Shown here one piece after another: positions 44,430 to 56,013 of a stretch of DNA of 64,000 bases (within the stretch, counting starts at the first letter, position 1; each line of letters opens with the position of its first letter). The notes beneath the pieces were generated by a model. The model was not told the origin of the DNA. It did no database searches and saw only the letters and a list, made by a program, of their open reading frames with translations. Source of the stretch: Primulina eburnea (taxonomy: Eukaryota > Streptophyta > Magnoliopsida > Lamiales > Gesneriaceae). A program made the position numbers and the translations under genes. The DNA lies in contig NC_133117.1 in NCBI RefSeq assembly GCF_022965805.1, positions 11,866,183-11,930,182 on the forward strand, in the 5' to 3' direction.

Positions 44430-47400
44430 ATTTAGCACTTGACTCAAAATAATGAATTCATTCGATAGAAAATAATTTAAAAATATACAAAAATTTATCT
44501 CTAAGCACTATCTTTTGCGATGATCTTTATGGGATACAGAGTTCTTGATGCTAGGGTCAGTTGCTTCTTGGGATGATCAATTGGCTTGGGTTGTTCTCGC
44601 TTGTGAGCCTGACTACTAAAAGATTCAGTTCTTTTTCTTTCTTCCTCATTTTTCTCAACACCAAAAGGTTTTTTTTTAGGTAGGAAAGTACAATGGCCAA
44701 CTGATTGCTCACTTCTTCAATCTTCTCATTAAAATTACCTTGAACTTCCTCAATCATGGTGCAATGCTGAAAATTATTTGTCTGAAGTTGTCCACCAAGA
44801 TGATTAGTAGTTGCTTCCTAATTCTTCTTAATTTGATCCAAGCGAGTGAAGATATCAATCATGCTTCTGGAAAAATAAGATACTTCCTTGAAATTTTGTC
44901 CTTAAACGAATTCAGATCTTCTTCATTATTTAGGTTGCTTCTCTTCAAAATAGTAATAGTTGACGAAATGGCAGTCAAACTGGAGTAAATTATGTCCACA
45001 ATATTCACAGCATAAATGTAAATTTGGAGAGGAAGGCTCGATCCTAGAATGTTCTTAGGTAATGTCAAGAGTCAGATTAGGAGCTTAAATGTTTGAAAGA
45101 TCGGCCTACTCTATCATCAACATCTCCGAGTCAAACTAACAAACAAACTCTTTTATTTGGACTTCTGCAACCGAATTGACTAACTCATCAGCTTGAGCTA
45201 ATGTAACAATATCAGCTTCTCCATGAGGGATTATGAATACAATCTCAACAACTTATGGTATTGCCTCCACATACCTAGGCAACATGTCAACATTGACTTG
45301 ATCATCCACTGGTATCTTGACAACTTCTTCAATAGTTTGAACAAAAATTTCTTCAACAACACTCTGTCTCAGAATTTTCTTCTTTCACTGGTACGTCCTC
45401 AAAGAGAATGACTTCTTTTTCTGGAATTTGAATTTGATCATATTGTCAAATCAATATGGATTCCTTAAGTTGTTTTTGTGCAATGGATTGCACAACTTCA
45501 TCATATTTTAAAACTGTTGTTAAAGCCCCTGTGGTTAAAAGGTGCACTCAAAGACAACGGTTTTTTTCCATTGTTGTAGCTACAATCAGCGACGGATTGT
45601 ACACATCGTCGCTCATTACCGTCGCTAAAATTAGCGACAGTTAATTCATGCTTAATGTCGCTAATTTTAGCGACGGTTAGATCGTGATTTCTGTCGCTAA
45701 TTTTTCCGGAAAATAAAAAAAATTACTTTTAATAATGTAATAAATCTAAAAAAACTTACAATTTGAATAGGCTAACAATATTCATGATATTCACAAACAC
45801 TTAAAAATTTACCAAAAATTAAAGGGAAAATATTTACCTTAAATCAAAATTAAATCGTGTAAGAAGAAAAATTTGAAGTGTTGTAAAGTGCTAAAATTGT
45901 GTAAGAGAGAAAAATTTTAAGTGTTGTGAAGTGGGTGGAAAAAATAGATCGGAAGTGCTGGTATTTAAAGAAAGTTTGTGACGGTTATTGGTATAACTGT
46001 CGCTAATAGAGACGGTTATACTTAAAACCGTCGCTAATTATGGCTTTTTTTCAATTTTGAAATATTGCGACGGTTTGGGTTTAACCGTCGCTAAATTTAG
46101 CGACAGTTTTAACTATCGCTAAATTTAGCGACGGTGGTAGAATAATCGTCGCTATATTTATGAAGACGATGGTTCTACCTAAAATCGTCGCTAAATTTTA
46201 GCGACGGTTGTAATAAAAACCGTCGTCATTTTAAAATAGCGACGACGGTTTCGCCGATTTTAGCGAAACCATCGCTAAAAATAGCAACATCATCCTAAAT
46301 CTGTTGTTGTTTGTCGAAAAACACTCTAATCGACAATGGTTTTCTAAAACCATTGCCGATTATCCAAAAAAACACGCTCATAGACAACGGTTCATAAAAC
46401 CGTTGTCGTAAACGCTCAAAGACAATGGTTTCATAGAACTGTTATCATCGACCCTAAAACCCGTTGTATTTGACCCCCAAAAGACAACGATTTTTATAAA
46501 ACCATTGTCTTTTGCTTAAAAAAAACGTCATATCACAATGGTTTTCACTAAAACCGTTAACAACGGTTTTAGTGAAAACTGTATTTGTATGTGTGTTGTT
46601 GATTAATGAATTTCTTGTAATGTTGGACAGTTTCTTGAATAGTTTGTTCAGTTGAGTTCTTAGAGGGCGGCTGAGAAGATGATTCAGCTGTTTTTTTGGT
46701 TTCTCATGGGAGTCTACTGGCCCAAGAAGTTGATTATCGTTATCCCAATACCTGATTTTCATTTGCAATGACACAAGATCCATATCCAATTGATTTATCA
46801 CTATGATATCATCAAAAGCTTTTGGACAAGATGGATCATAGTTGGCCCTCTATTCATCACAAATTGTAGTCAGCATCTGAATGCACAATAAATCAAGCAA
46901 GTATTCTTTTAATTGAAGTGCTTAAACAATGACCACTGTTTTTACTCTGATTATCATGGATTTTTATAGTTCTATGAATCTATCCAATGCGAACATCTTC
47001 TTTAGTTTCTTTGCAAATGTAACTGTTTTGATCTCAGCACATTCATTGTAGAACTCAAATTTCTCTGACGCAAATCATTTACTTCATCCATGAGAAGGTT
47101 AATTTGTGTCTGAACTGCGGACATTGGTTCATTTTTCACAACTTCTTTCATTTTCTCTTTGCCTTTCCCTGAAAATGGTTTGGTGGAAAATTTAGAATAT
47201 TGTCCTGATCTTGTGGAGTATATGGGATCTTTTATGACAATTGTTTTATATGGGCAAGGAGGAAGAAGAGTAAATTTCATATTGGTTATCCTTGGTTGGC
47301 CTACAACAGTTATAAGTTTGATTTCTTCAGTAGGATTTTTAGTAGCCTTGCCTTTAGTTTCTTTAACTTTTTGTAGTTGAGGGATAGGCACTGCCTTTAT

Positions 47401-48228
47401 TGGTATGGGCACTGGTCTGGTCTTAACAGTACACGGCTTTTTTGGAGAAGAAGAAGGGATATCCAACTCAAAATCAAAGGATTTCAAGCTCAGTTTCTTC
47501 TCAGACTTTTGAACATCTATTTTACTCACATTATTCTCTGATGCCTTCTTGATAGCATCCAAATATTCTCTTATTCATTTCTTAACAGCCAGCATACCAG
47601 TAGAATAGATGTTCAGTGCACGTACCTTAGGCTTGAGAGAAATAATATTGACAGCAGTGAGAGATTTGAATTTATGCTGGGTGACTGAATCACTAAGAAA
47701 GATTCTTACATCTTCAAATAATCTGTTGAGAAGGATAGCAAATCCTAAAGAATGATTCTCATATTGAATAATTTCTTTGAAAATTTGGAAAAATATTACG
47801 GACCAACTGATCTTGATTCCAGAGCCATTGCCAAAAATTTCCCAATGGTGAAGGCATTGAAGAAACCTGTCTTTGCCCGAATAGATTTGTCCACCACATG
47901 AGCTATCAACTACTGTTCCAATTTCATCTCTTTTTTATTCACAAAGTTTTTGACAGAAACACTGGTAGAAGAAAACATAACCTTCATCTCATCAATGGAA
48001 GGTTGAGGAACCTCAGAAAAGTAAGTTATTCCTTTAGTATGTAACAGGAAAAGGGCGTAGAAGAACGCTTGGTCAATCAAAAAATTTTCTTCTCCCAGTG
48101 GCATCAATACTCTTCCATCATCAATGACTTTGCCCCTAACAAAGAAATTCTTCAGTTTGGAAACATAGATATCCAAAGAAGAACTGAGAAAGATCCTAAG
48201 TCTAGATGATTCAATTCTACTTAAAAAT
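44430..48228 (-). pseudogene. Copia-3 sense accessory ORF, decayed, minus strand, interrupted by block B
   Basis: Minus-strand segments align in order with the copia-4 accessory ORF. 48228-47910 gives the N-terminal domain (MDIYVSKLKNFFVRGKVIDDGR). 47562-47002 gives the middle part with basic and GKGKEKM motifs. 46801-46620 gives MINQLDMDLVSLQMKIRYWD. On the far side of block B come YDEVVQSIAQKQLKES near 45500, and a coiled-coil end near 45060-44560. The first 35 or so residues of the ORF are missing and the N-terminal domain follows the end of pol directly. Many stops interrupt it. Confidence 0.65.
45505..46570. mobile_element. CACTA-like repeat block B
   Basis: Inserted within the copia-3 accessory ORF between segments that are contiguous in copia-4. 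Dense GCGACGGTT/AACCGTCGCTAA motifs occupy 45590-45700 and 45970-46280, then CAACGGTTTT/AAACCGTTGTC motifs 46310-46570. The middle part (45710-45900) matches block A at 43370-43520. The ends (CTGTTGTTAAAG left, CAACGGTTTTAGTG right) are inverted-repeat-like, but the canonical CACTACAA terminus is not present. Confidence 0.5.
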
Positions 48229-48273
48229 ATGAATTAAAATGCTTCTGAAATAAGAAAACTTAGCATCTGCGAG

Positions 48274-48803
48274 TAGGGGTGTTCAAACTTCGGATAAAAC
48301 CGAAAAAACCGAACTCCGAACTGAACCGAAAGCCGAATTTTGTAATTCGGATATAAATATTAAAATCGAAGTTTATTTGGTTCGATTTTGGATTATATAT
48401 GTCAAAACCGAAAAAACCGAAATTTCATTAAATTAGTAATTTTTTTATCTGTTTATTTATATTATATCTTTTGATATGATATTTAGTGAATGAAAAACCA
48501 TTTTGAATAATTTTTAGTTGATTGTTTTTTGTTTAATTAATTTAGACTTTATATTTAAATATTTTGCTAAGAAAACATGTAGAAAGTTAACATATTAATT
48601 TTACAATATATTTATATTATTAATTTAAATAATTATATCAAAACCGAAATAACCGACCGAAATAACCGAACCGTTTTGGTAGAAAACCGAATCGAACCGA
48701 ATCGAAGAAAAATGGTTCGGATATCGGATTATATATTTTTAAAACCGAAAAAACCGAAATAAAAAACCGAAAATCAAACCGAACCGACCGATGAACACCC
48801 TTA
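48274..48803. mobile_element. hAT-type MITE, 530 bp
   Basis: Terminal inverted repeats TAGGGGTGTTCA and TGAACACCCTTA, flanked by the perfect 8-bp TSD TCTGCGAG (48266-48273 and 48804-48811). An 8-bp TSD and a TAGGGGTG terminus are hallmarks of hAT. The inside is non-coding and full of AAAACCGAA/TTCGGTTTT motifs, allowing extensive self-pairing. It inserted in the last codons of copia-3 pol. Confidence 0.88.
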
Positions 48804-51578
48804 TCTGCGAGTGGTTTGGGGAAGATGTTAGTTGTCTGTTATTCATTATACATATATTCAAACTGAATAATCTTCTTCAACATATGATGTCGAATAAAAT
48901 GATAACGAATATCAATATGCTTGGTTCAAAAGTGCAAAACTAGATTGTAAGTGATATCAATTGCACTTGTGTAGTTGCATAAAATTGTTGATTCCTTGCA
49001 TCAATTCCATAATCTTTTAATTGTTGAATATAGAGTAGTGGGGAATAACAAATTCCAACAGCTAAGTATCCAGCTTCTACAATTGAGGTGGAAATTGATA
49101 TTTGTTTCTTGCTGAACCAAGAAATCAGTCGGTCTCCTACAAACTGACATGATCAACTAGTACTTTTTTCTGTCAAGCTTAAAACTTGAATAGGCTGCAT
49201 CAGAATATCCAACTACATTGAAGATTATCCATATCATACCATAATCCAACATTTTGAGTTTCTTTTAAGATATTTAAGAATATTTTTGGCAGCGAAATAA
49301 TGAGACTGTTTTCAATTAAACTAAAATCGAGTAGATATACAGACTACAAACATGATATCAGATCGACTGGCATTTAGATATATAAGAGAACCTATTAAAC
49401 TTTGATACAATGTTACCTTGATTGATATTCTTTCTTCGTCTTTATCAAGCTTAACTGATGAGTTCATGGGATTTGCTATTGCTGAACATGATTCCATTCC
49501 AAATTTCTTCATTTATTGGTATACTTTGTTTTACTGACAAAAGTTCCAACGTCTAGCTGCTTGACTTTCAAACCAAGAAAGAAATTTCACCCATTAAGCT
49601 CATCTCCAATTTATGTTGCATTGAGTTAGTAGATTCAAAAATAATTTCATCAACATAGATTTGAACTAAAAAATTATGATAACCTTTTACAAAAATAAAT
49701 TTTCTTGTCAACTGAACCAATTTTGAAATTATGATCAAGCAAAAATAATTTGTTATGCAAGGCACGTGGTGCTTGTTTTAATCCATAAAATTCTTTATTT
49801 AATCTAAACACACAATCAGGCTGAGTATGATTTACAAAACATCGGGATTGCTCTACATACACTTCTTCTTGAAATATGTCATTTAGAAATGCACTCTTTT
49901 TTCTTAAGCACAATTAATCTTGCATTATTCTTAATCACAATTCCGTATTAGTTCAGTTTGTTTCTGTAAACCCATCTGATTTTTATCATTGACTGATGAG
50001 AGGGTCTAGGAACTAAGTACCATACTTTCTTTTTACAGACAGATTTAGTTCTTCATGCATAGCATATATCCAACTGCTATTTAAAAGAGCTTAATTTATT
50101 TTCTTAGATTTTAATTTCAAAATCAAAGCAATATGTAAGAATTATTAATCATTTTTTGTGTAGTTCTAAGAGAAGGGTTATCGATCAGCAGTGAGGGTGA
50201 ATGAGACTTACTCCATTTTTAATTTTGCCCAAGTGGATTGCCATTTGTATTTTGGAGTAGGATCGGTTAGGTTCTCCTCATCCCGGTTTCTTTTAGCTTG
50301 GTTGTCAACATTAAGAGTCTAATCAGCATTATCAAAATTAACTTGGATATCATCAGTCTGGTTAAAGTTATCTTGGTTCAGATCAGTCTGATTTCCTGTT
50401 CTTCATTTATTTTTTTAGCTGACTGATATGAGATCTATGGTTCAGGTGACTGATGAATCCTCTTGTTCACATTGATTTCATCTTTGTTGTCATCTACCAA
50501 ATCAAAAACATTCATCATTCTTCTTGTTGATCATGTATCGGTTATGTGTTTAGCATACGGTGTTAATTGCTTACGTCCAAAATCTTTATGAAACACCAGA
50601 ATAAGCAATCATTGTTCTAGCAGCTTCCTTCAGAGTCTTATTCCTTCTTTAATTTAGAAACTTCATTTTATTGAGGTGTTCTTGTTGCAGAAACTCGTGC
50701 TGAATTCCATGTTATGTTAGATAATCATCCAAAGTTTTGTTAGTGAACTCACTACTCGATCACTTTTGATCTTGATTACTGACATGATTTTTCATTTGAA
50801 TATGCTTCAGAAATTTTATCAGTAGGGTACTGGTATGATCTTTACAACTGAGAAATATAACCCAAGAAAATCGATAAAAATTATCAACAATTATGGGTGT
50901 ATATTTCATTTCCCATAAACTGATCACAATTATTTATCCAAAAAAATCCATATGCAACAGTTCTAAGCATCTATCAGTCAATTTGCAACATTTATTCTTA
51001 AAGCTAGATCTAATCTATTTACCTAACTGACATGCAGAACATACACGATTTTTAACAAATTCAATATTAGGCAATCCATAAACTAGGTTTGATTTACGCA
51101 TGTTATTGATTGATCTAAAGTTAAGATGATTCAAACATTTATGCCAAAACCATTTTTTATCGTTATTAATTGCAGCAAAACTACTTGGTGAGACTAAGCA
51201 GTCATTATTCCAATCAATTTTATAAGTATTACCATTTGTAACGATAGTTAACAAAATTCGATTATCAGCATACTTAATTATGCATATGCTCTTGTGAAAC
51301 TCAACTATGTAACAATTATCACAAAGTTGACTGATGCTGATCAAATTATAACATAGATTTTCAACAAGTAGAGTATCATTAATCACAATATTTATGTGAC
51401 TAATCTTACCCTTAATTAACCACGGTATTACCTTTTTCATTGTCGTCGTAAGTGATTTCGGTCCTTCATAATTTATTAAATTAGTTAACAGTTGGGATTG
51501 TCCAGTCATATGCCTTGAACAAACATTGTGCAAGTACCAGACTTGATTCTTCAGCCTTTCTTGTTTATTGATCTGCAA
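48804..51578 (-). pseudogene. Copia-3 pol, minus strand, decayed
   Basis: Minus-strand 51578-51015 is open and holds the protease/GAG-pre-integrase part (YLHNVCSRHMTGQSQLL, then FWHKCLNHLNFRSI, then CSACQLGK). The protease motif is L-H-N-V-C where copia-4 has L-D-S-G-C, so the catalytic Asp is lost. Integrase remnants lie near 50970-50570. RT is at 49913-49321 ([35 protein letters not shown]). RNase H lies near 49140-48850. Its final codons lie beyond the MITE, to about 48231. Confidence 0.8.
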
Positions 51579-52012
51579 TCACAAATTAAATCAGCTGGTA
51601 CCTAAACTTATTTTGGTCCAAATTAGACTAGTCTCGTAGGAACCCGCACTTGGATCAGCATGACTGACCGTCCATTTTGTTTGTTCAGAAAGGTTTTCCA
51701 TAAATATGTGTGTGAAATGCTCTGTGCGCATTGGAAATAGTATGTTGTCTTGCCTTTTCTATCATCATTGTTTTACTTGTATCTTTTATGAACATGCTTG
51801 CAGTTATAGTATCGGCTGGTCTTACCTCTAGTTGAGTTTTTCATTACCGAAATGAATTATCATACCTGTTAGGCATAGGATTAGAACACCCAGGTTCGTA
51901 ACCAATACAAAACTTTTTACTTTTGTTCAACTATTCAACAAGTTTCTCAGTTTGAATAGTTGGCTCCTGGTGTTCATATATCATACTGGACATAACAACG
52001 AATAGCAGACGT
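51579..52012 (-). pseudogene. Copia-3 gag tail, minus strand
   Basis: Worn minus-strand text matching the end of copia-4 gag (GYEPGCSNPMPNRYDN region) and the gag/pol boundary, including TGA-TTG-CAG at 51573-51581. The homology stops near 52012, where a plus-strand fragment begins. Confidence 0.55.
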
Positions 52013-52014
52013 TT

Positions 52015-52122
52015 CATTATCAGTTCGGTTCGATCATCTCCAAAATACTATTGAAAGACAGTTGCAAACATTATCAGTTCGGTTCGATCATCTCCAAAAT
52101 ACTATTGAAAGACAGTTGCAAG
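52015..52122. repeat. 54-bp tandem duplication
   Basis: CATTATCAGTTCGGTTCGAT ... GACAGTTGCAA occurs at 52015-52068 and again, essentially identical, at 52069-52122. It lies at the start of a plus-strand fragment that reads as coiled coil (VRFDHLQNTIERQLQEIVDH). Confidence 0.85.
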
Positions 52123-52310
52123 AAATTGTTGATCACATGCAACATGGTAATGTATAATGGGGGTATTAGTGGATTACAAAAACTAGAAGAGCGAAAAAGA
52201 CATGCTGACATGAATAAATTTGAAGAAGACAAGAGGTGGTGTGAAGAAGATAGGATGAAAAAGGGTGGAGGCAGTGGCAATTCGAACATTAGAAGTTGAT
52301 TTAGTTTTGA
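52015..52310 (+). pseudogene. C-terminal remnant of a plus-strand copia accessory ORF (tentative)
   Basis: A coiled-coil-like reading is followed by a charged tail (EERKRHADMNKFEEDKRW, then MKKGGGSGNSNIRS and a stop at 52299). This recalls the C-terminal ends of env-like/accessory ORFs of SIRE-type elements. About 180 bp on, GTCATCATCAAAAAAGAGAA resembles the sequence that precedes such LTRs. No homologue is present in the window, so this is a guess from composition and context. Confidence 0.3.
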
Positions 52311-52999
52311 CTTTGTAGGTGGAATAGAATTTTAGATTTTTGCACACCTGTAAATTTATCATTTCATTATCTCAATGAAATATAATTAGTTTTTCCGTAA
52401 ATATATGTTTTGGTATCTTTTTGTAACTAAGTGTATAGTTTTGCATCTTGATTTTGTCATCATCAAAAAAGAGAAATTTTTTGAATATTTCAATTATCCT
52501 TAAGTTTTAGTGATTGAAAAAATAAATAGAATCGAGCTATTTTAGTATCCCATTATTCTATTTTATGTACAACATGTTTTTTATACCGCTGGATAAATTC
52601 GGGCATTTTATGTCGTTTAGAAGTTAAGTCGTTATGTCAAGAAGTCAAACCGATGTATTTATTAAACTTCAACTGCAAGAGATCATCTGACAAAACTGAA
52701 GGATTTGAAAATCCAATATAGTGCAAAGATTCAAGCCTCCTTATTCTAACCGCATTACAAACGGACAGTTTTAAGAATTTCAATTAAGATTTTTCAGATC
52801 AATGCTGCAAATGGAAAGTTCACACGGTAACCTACCAACCCCCCAAGTGATAGAAAATTACTTATTTGATCTACGGACTGTCAGCTTTTCAAATAACATG
52901 GAACTAAAGTGGCAAAGCAAGAAGAACATTAAATAGAATTTAATGATACGTACAAAAGGTCTGCATATTTCAGACTGTTGAACCAAAGCACACACATAC
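52311..52999 (+). other. No gene seen; possible decayed copia LTR
   Basis: The ATCATCAAAAAAGAGAAAT near 52460-52480 could be a polypurine end, with LTR-like sequence after it. No TG...CA pair or ORF is supported. It ends at the copia-4 insertion site; CATAC at 52995-52999 is the expected TSD copy, not testable here. Confidence 0.35.
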
Positions 53000-53952
53000 T
53001 GTTGGAAACGAAATTCCGGCGTTTGACAAAAGATTGACCAACTAATTCTAGCAACTGAATTGGACCAACTGATCGACCTAACTGAACACGTCATCGGTCA
53101 ACTGATCGCTTCAACTAAAGTATATTTCTTCGTCAACTGATCTTTACTAGCTGATCTCTCAGTTGTACACGTCATCAGTTGACAGCGACAACCGACATAT
53201 AGTACAGCCATCTGCAACTGGTAGTGGCTCGCCGCATTTCAGAAATGAACAGTGTACTATTGTCAGGATATATCGACGTGGCAATCAACGGTTAGAATAT
53301 TCAAATATCTTTAATGTTACCGTTGAAAGGGAAGCCTATAAATAGTCGAAGACAGCAGCTGAAGCAACATCGCATTCTTAGTTATCTTACTTGCTGTTAC
53401 GCTGCAAAAATATCCGCTCACACTCAGAAATCAAGCTCACGCTTATCAGTTTTATCAGTAGTATTCTAGACTACGTTCTTGAGCTTTCATAGCACATTGT
53501 AATAGATTGATAGAATTTCTAAATTGTGCTAAGATCAGTTACGATCTGTAAAAGTGTTGTATGCTAAGAGTTTCAGTATTGGCAAAGTGATAAGTCCAAA
53601 CTGAAGTGGGTCAGTACACTGATTTGTATTTGATCAAAGTCTTTTAGTAAAAATCCTATCTGCGTGATAGAAGGGGTGACGTAGGAGTTGTTCAAGTCTC
53701 CGAACATCCAGAAACAAATTGTGTTGTTATTACCTTCAGTTATTATTTTCAGTTAGATACTCTATCCTTCAGTCAGTTATTTTTTCCGCAACTGTTTATT
53801 CAGTTTAACTGATTGTTGTTGACCGAAAGAATATTTTTAGATTCAGTTTGTAATACAACTGAAATCAGTTTGTCGAAGAATTATTTTAATTGAGCAGTGT
53901 TTATTCAACCCCCCCTTCTAAACACTCTTCACCCGATTCACCGATCCTTTCA
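53000..53952 (+). repeat. Copia-4 5' LTR
   Basis: 953 bp, TGTTGGAAAC to CCTTTCA. The U3 segment 53052-53221 has eight AACTG/CAGTT motifs. The TATA box is TATAAATAG at 53337-53345. A short C tract, TTCAACCCCCC, near 53903 is shared with copia-1. Confidence 0.92.
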
Positions 53953-53954
53953 AG

Positions 53955-53966
53955 TGGTATCAGAGC
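53955..53966 (+). other. Copia-4 primer-binding site
   Basis: TGGTATCAGAGC two bases after the LTR, perfect tRNA-Met type. Confidence 0.87.
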
Positions 53967-54011
53967 AAGTCATATCCTTTCAAAAGAATATCTATACTCA
54001 AATTGTTCATT

Positions 54012-55934
54012 ATGTCTTCATTCAACAAGATCCCCATGTTCTCCAGAGAAGATTTTGACGATTGGAAGATCAGGATGCAGGCTCATCTAGCTGCACAGGA
54101 TGATGATATGTGGTACGTTATAACTGACGGACCCATGAAGATTTTGAAAGCAAACACAGCAGTTGCAATCACAGATGGGGCACCTCACCGTATTGAAAAG
54201 CCCAGAGATGAATGGACTGCCGAAGACAAGAGAAAAGCAAATTTGGATAATGTAGCAAAAGACATATTGTACAAAACACTGGACAAAGTGACGTTCAGTA
54301 AAATCAAGATGTGCAAAACAGCCAAAGAGATTTGGGATAAATTAATCCAGCTTTGCGAAGGCAGTGAACAAACCAAAGAAAACAAGCTATCTGTTGCTGT
54401 ACAAAAGTTCGATAACATCAGAATGAAAATTGGAGAAACGATGCATGAATATGATGAGAGAACCAGCTGCATCATCAACGAACTGAATGCACTTGGAAAG
54501 GTGTATACAAATAAAGAAGTAGCATTGAAGGTTATTAGAGGTCTTCCCAAAGAATGGGATGTGAAAACCATGGCTATGAGGGAGTCTAAAGATCTGAACA
54601 AAGTTGAACTCCATGACTTGTTTGCTGACTTAAAAGCATATGAGTTTGAACTGCAAACTCGAGAAAGAGAACCATCTACCCCAGCAGTAACTACTGCCCT
54701 AGTTGCTGTAAGATCAGAACCAACCGATTCAGTTGAGAAAGCCGCAGATCAATTAAGCAATGACGCCATGTCATTGTTCATCAGGAAATTCGGAAGATTC
54801 ATGAGGAAGAATCAAGGAAATTTTCAGAAGCAGTACCAAAGAAACAATCCCAGAGAAGAGTCCAATGCATGCTACAACTGTGGCAAACCTGGTCATTTTA
54901 TTGCTGACTGTCCAAAGCCTAAAAAGGATAGTCAAGCTTCGACTGAAAGAAAGAAGAAAGTGTATGAGCATAAGAGGAGATCTAAGGACGACAAGAAGCC
55001 TTACAGAAAGAAGCATGAAGTACTCCTAGCTGAGGATAGAAAAGCCAAATGGGCAGAGACTGACAGCGAAGAGTCAGAACCAGAAACCTCTTGTAGCTCT
55101 AGTGAAGATGAGGAAGAAGTGAAGTGCTTGATGGCTGATGATACAGAAGTTCATTCAAGCAGCCAACAGGTATTTGACTTCAGTTCAACTAATTTCACAA
55201 GAGAAGAACTTATTTCTACTCTTCATGACATGGTTAGTGAATATCAAAAGCTTGCCTTATCGTTTGAAAAGGTCAGAGTAGAGCAAACTGATCCCTCTAA
55301 CAATAAGACAACAACTGATGTATCAGTTGAAATGTTGAGTCTAAAAAGGGAGATTGCCGAACTCAATACTGAAAGGAGCAAGAATCAATTAATGATTCAA
55401 AAGTTAATGCTTGAAAATACAAAGCAAACTGAGCTCATTCAGGCTTGGAATAAATCATCTGTTGCATTGACTGATATACAGAACTCTCAGAAATCATTTA
55501 CTGATAAAACTGGCTTAGGGTTCAGTAACCAGGATGAAATACCCTCCAAAGATATTCAACCAAAACTGAATATGGACAAAGGGAAATATATTCACTTTGT
55601 CAAATCAGTTATGGTACAAGAACAAGTTGAGCCGAGTAAACTGATTGAACAGCCGACTCATAATATGAGCAAGGGCAAAAGATGTGGTATTGGTTATAGT
55701 CCAAGAGTTGTGACTGACTCACGAAGTCAGCCACCAAAATTTTTCAACAAAAACCATTCAAGTGGCTATTCAAATTACTATAACAGCAGACCAGTTCAGA
55801 AAAGATACTGGCTGAACAATCAGTCGAAAAAGGGCAAATCACATGTTGTATCTTCTACATACCATACATCACACACACACACATGTCGGGAAAGACAATT
55901 TGGAATACAGCAACTGGACAGTCAGTTATACTGA
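54012..55934 (+). CDS. Copia-4 gag, 640 codons, intact
   Basis: The first true ATG, at 54012, gives MSSFNKIPMFSREDFDDWKI; a TTG at 54003 is in frame but unlikely. Residues about 10-230 are the SIRE-type capsid domain (KENKLSVAVQKFDNIRM, LPKEWDVKTMAMRESKD). One zinc knuckle sits at about residues 289-302 (CYNCGKPGHFIADC, C-X2-C-X4-H-X4-C), followed by a Lys/Arg-rich, RNA-binding-type stretch. An acidic stretch (SEESEPETSCSSSEDEEE) and a coiled-coil region follow. It ends 45 bases before the FGPK-TAG (55979-55981) that ends the gag frame in copia-1 and copia-2, through a local frame change. Confidence 0.9.
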   Translation: MSSFNKIPMFSREDFDDWKIRMQAHLAAQDDDMWYVITDGPMKILKANTAVAITDGAPHRIEKPRDEWTAEDKRKANLDNVAKDILYKTLDKVTFSKIKMCKTAKEIWDKLIQLCEGSEQTKENKLSVAVQKFDNIRMKIGETMHEYDERTSCIINELNALGKVYTNKEVALKVIRGLPKEWDVKTMAMRESKDLNKVELHDLFADLKAYEFELQTREREPSTPAVTTALVAVRSEPTDSVEKAADQLSNDAMSLFIRKFGRFMRKNQGNFQKQYQRNNPREESNACYNCGKPGHFIADCPKPKKDSQASTERKKKVYEHKRRSKDDKKPYRKKHEVLLAEDRKAKWAETDSEESEPETSCSSSEDEEEVKCLMADDTEVHSSSQQVFDFSSTNFTREELISTLHDMVSEYQKLALSFEKVRVEQTDPSNNKTTTDVSVEMLSLKREIAELNTERSKNQLMIQKLMLENTKQTELIQAWNKSSVALTDIQNSQKSFTDKTGLGFSNQDEIPSKDIQPKLNMDKGKYIHFVKSVMVQEQVEPSKLIEQPTHNMSKGKRCGIGYSPRVVTDSRSQPPKFFNKNHSSGYSNYYNSRPVQKRYWLNNQSKKGKSHVVSSTYHTSHTHTCRERQFGIQQLDSQLY

Positions 55935-56013
55935 TCCAAGTTTGGATTTCTAAAGGACTAATCAACTTTGGACCCAAATAGAAAAGGGTACCACAATCTT
56001 ATCTTGTGTTTGA

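Larger units (their letters stand above)
42860..52012 (-). mobile_element. Copia-3: decayed SIRE-like Ty1/copia element, minus strand, 5' truncated
   Basis: In minus-strand order: gag tail (52012-51580), pol (51578 to about 48231, split by a MITE), accessory ORF (48228-44430, split by a CACTA-like block), and 3' LTR (44402-42860, split by another CACTA-like block). The 5' LTR and most of gag are missing. The sequence is much more diverged from copia-1 and copia-4 than those are from each other. It lacks the antisense ORF. Confidence 0.82.
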
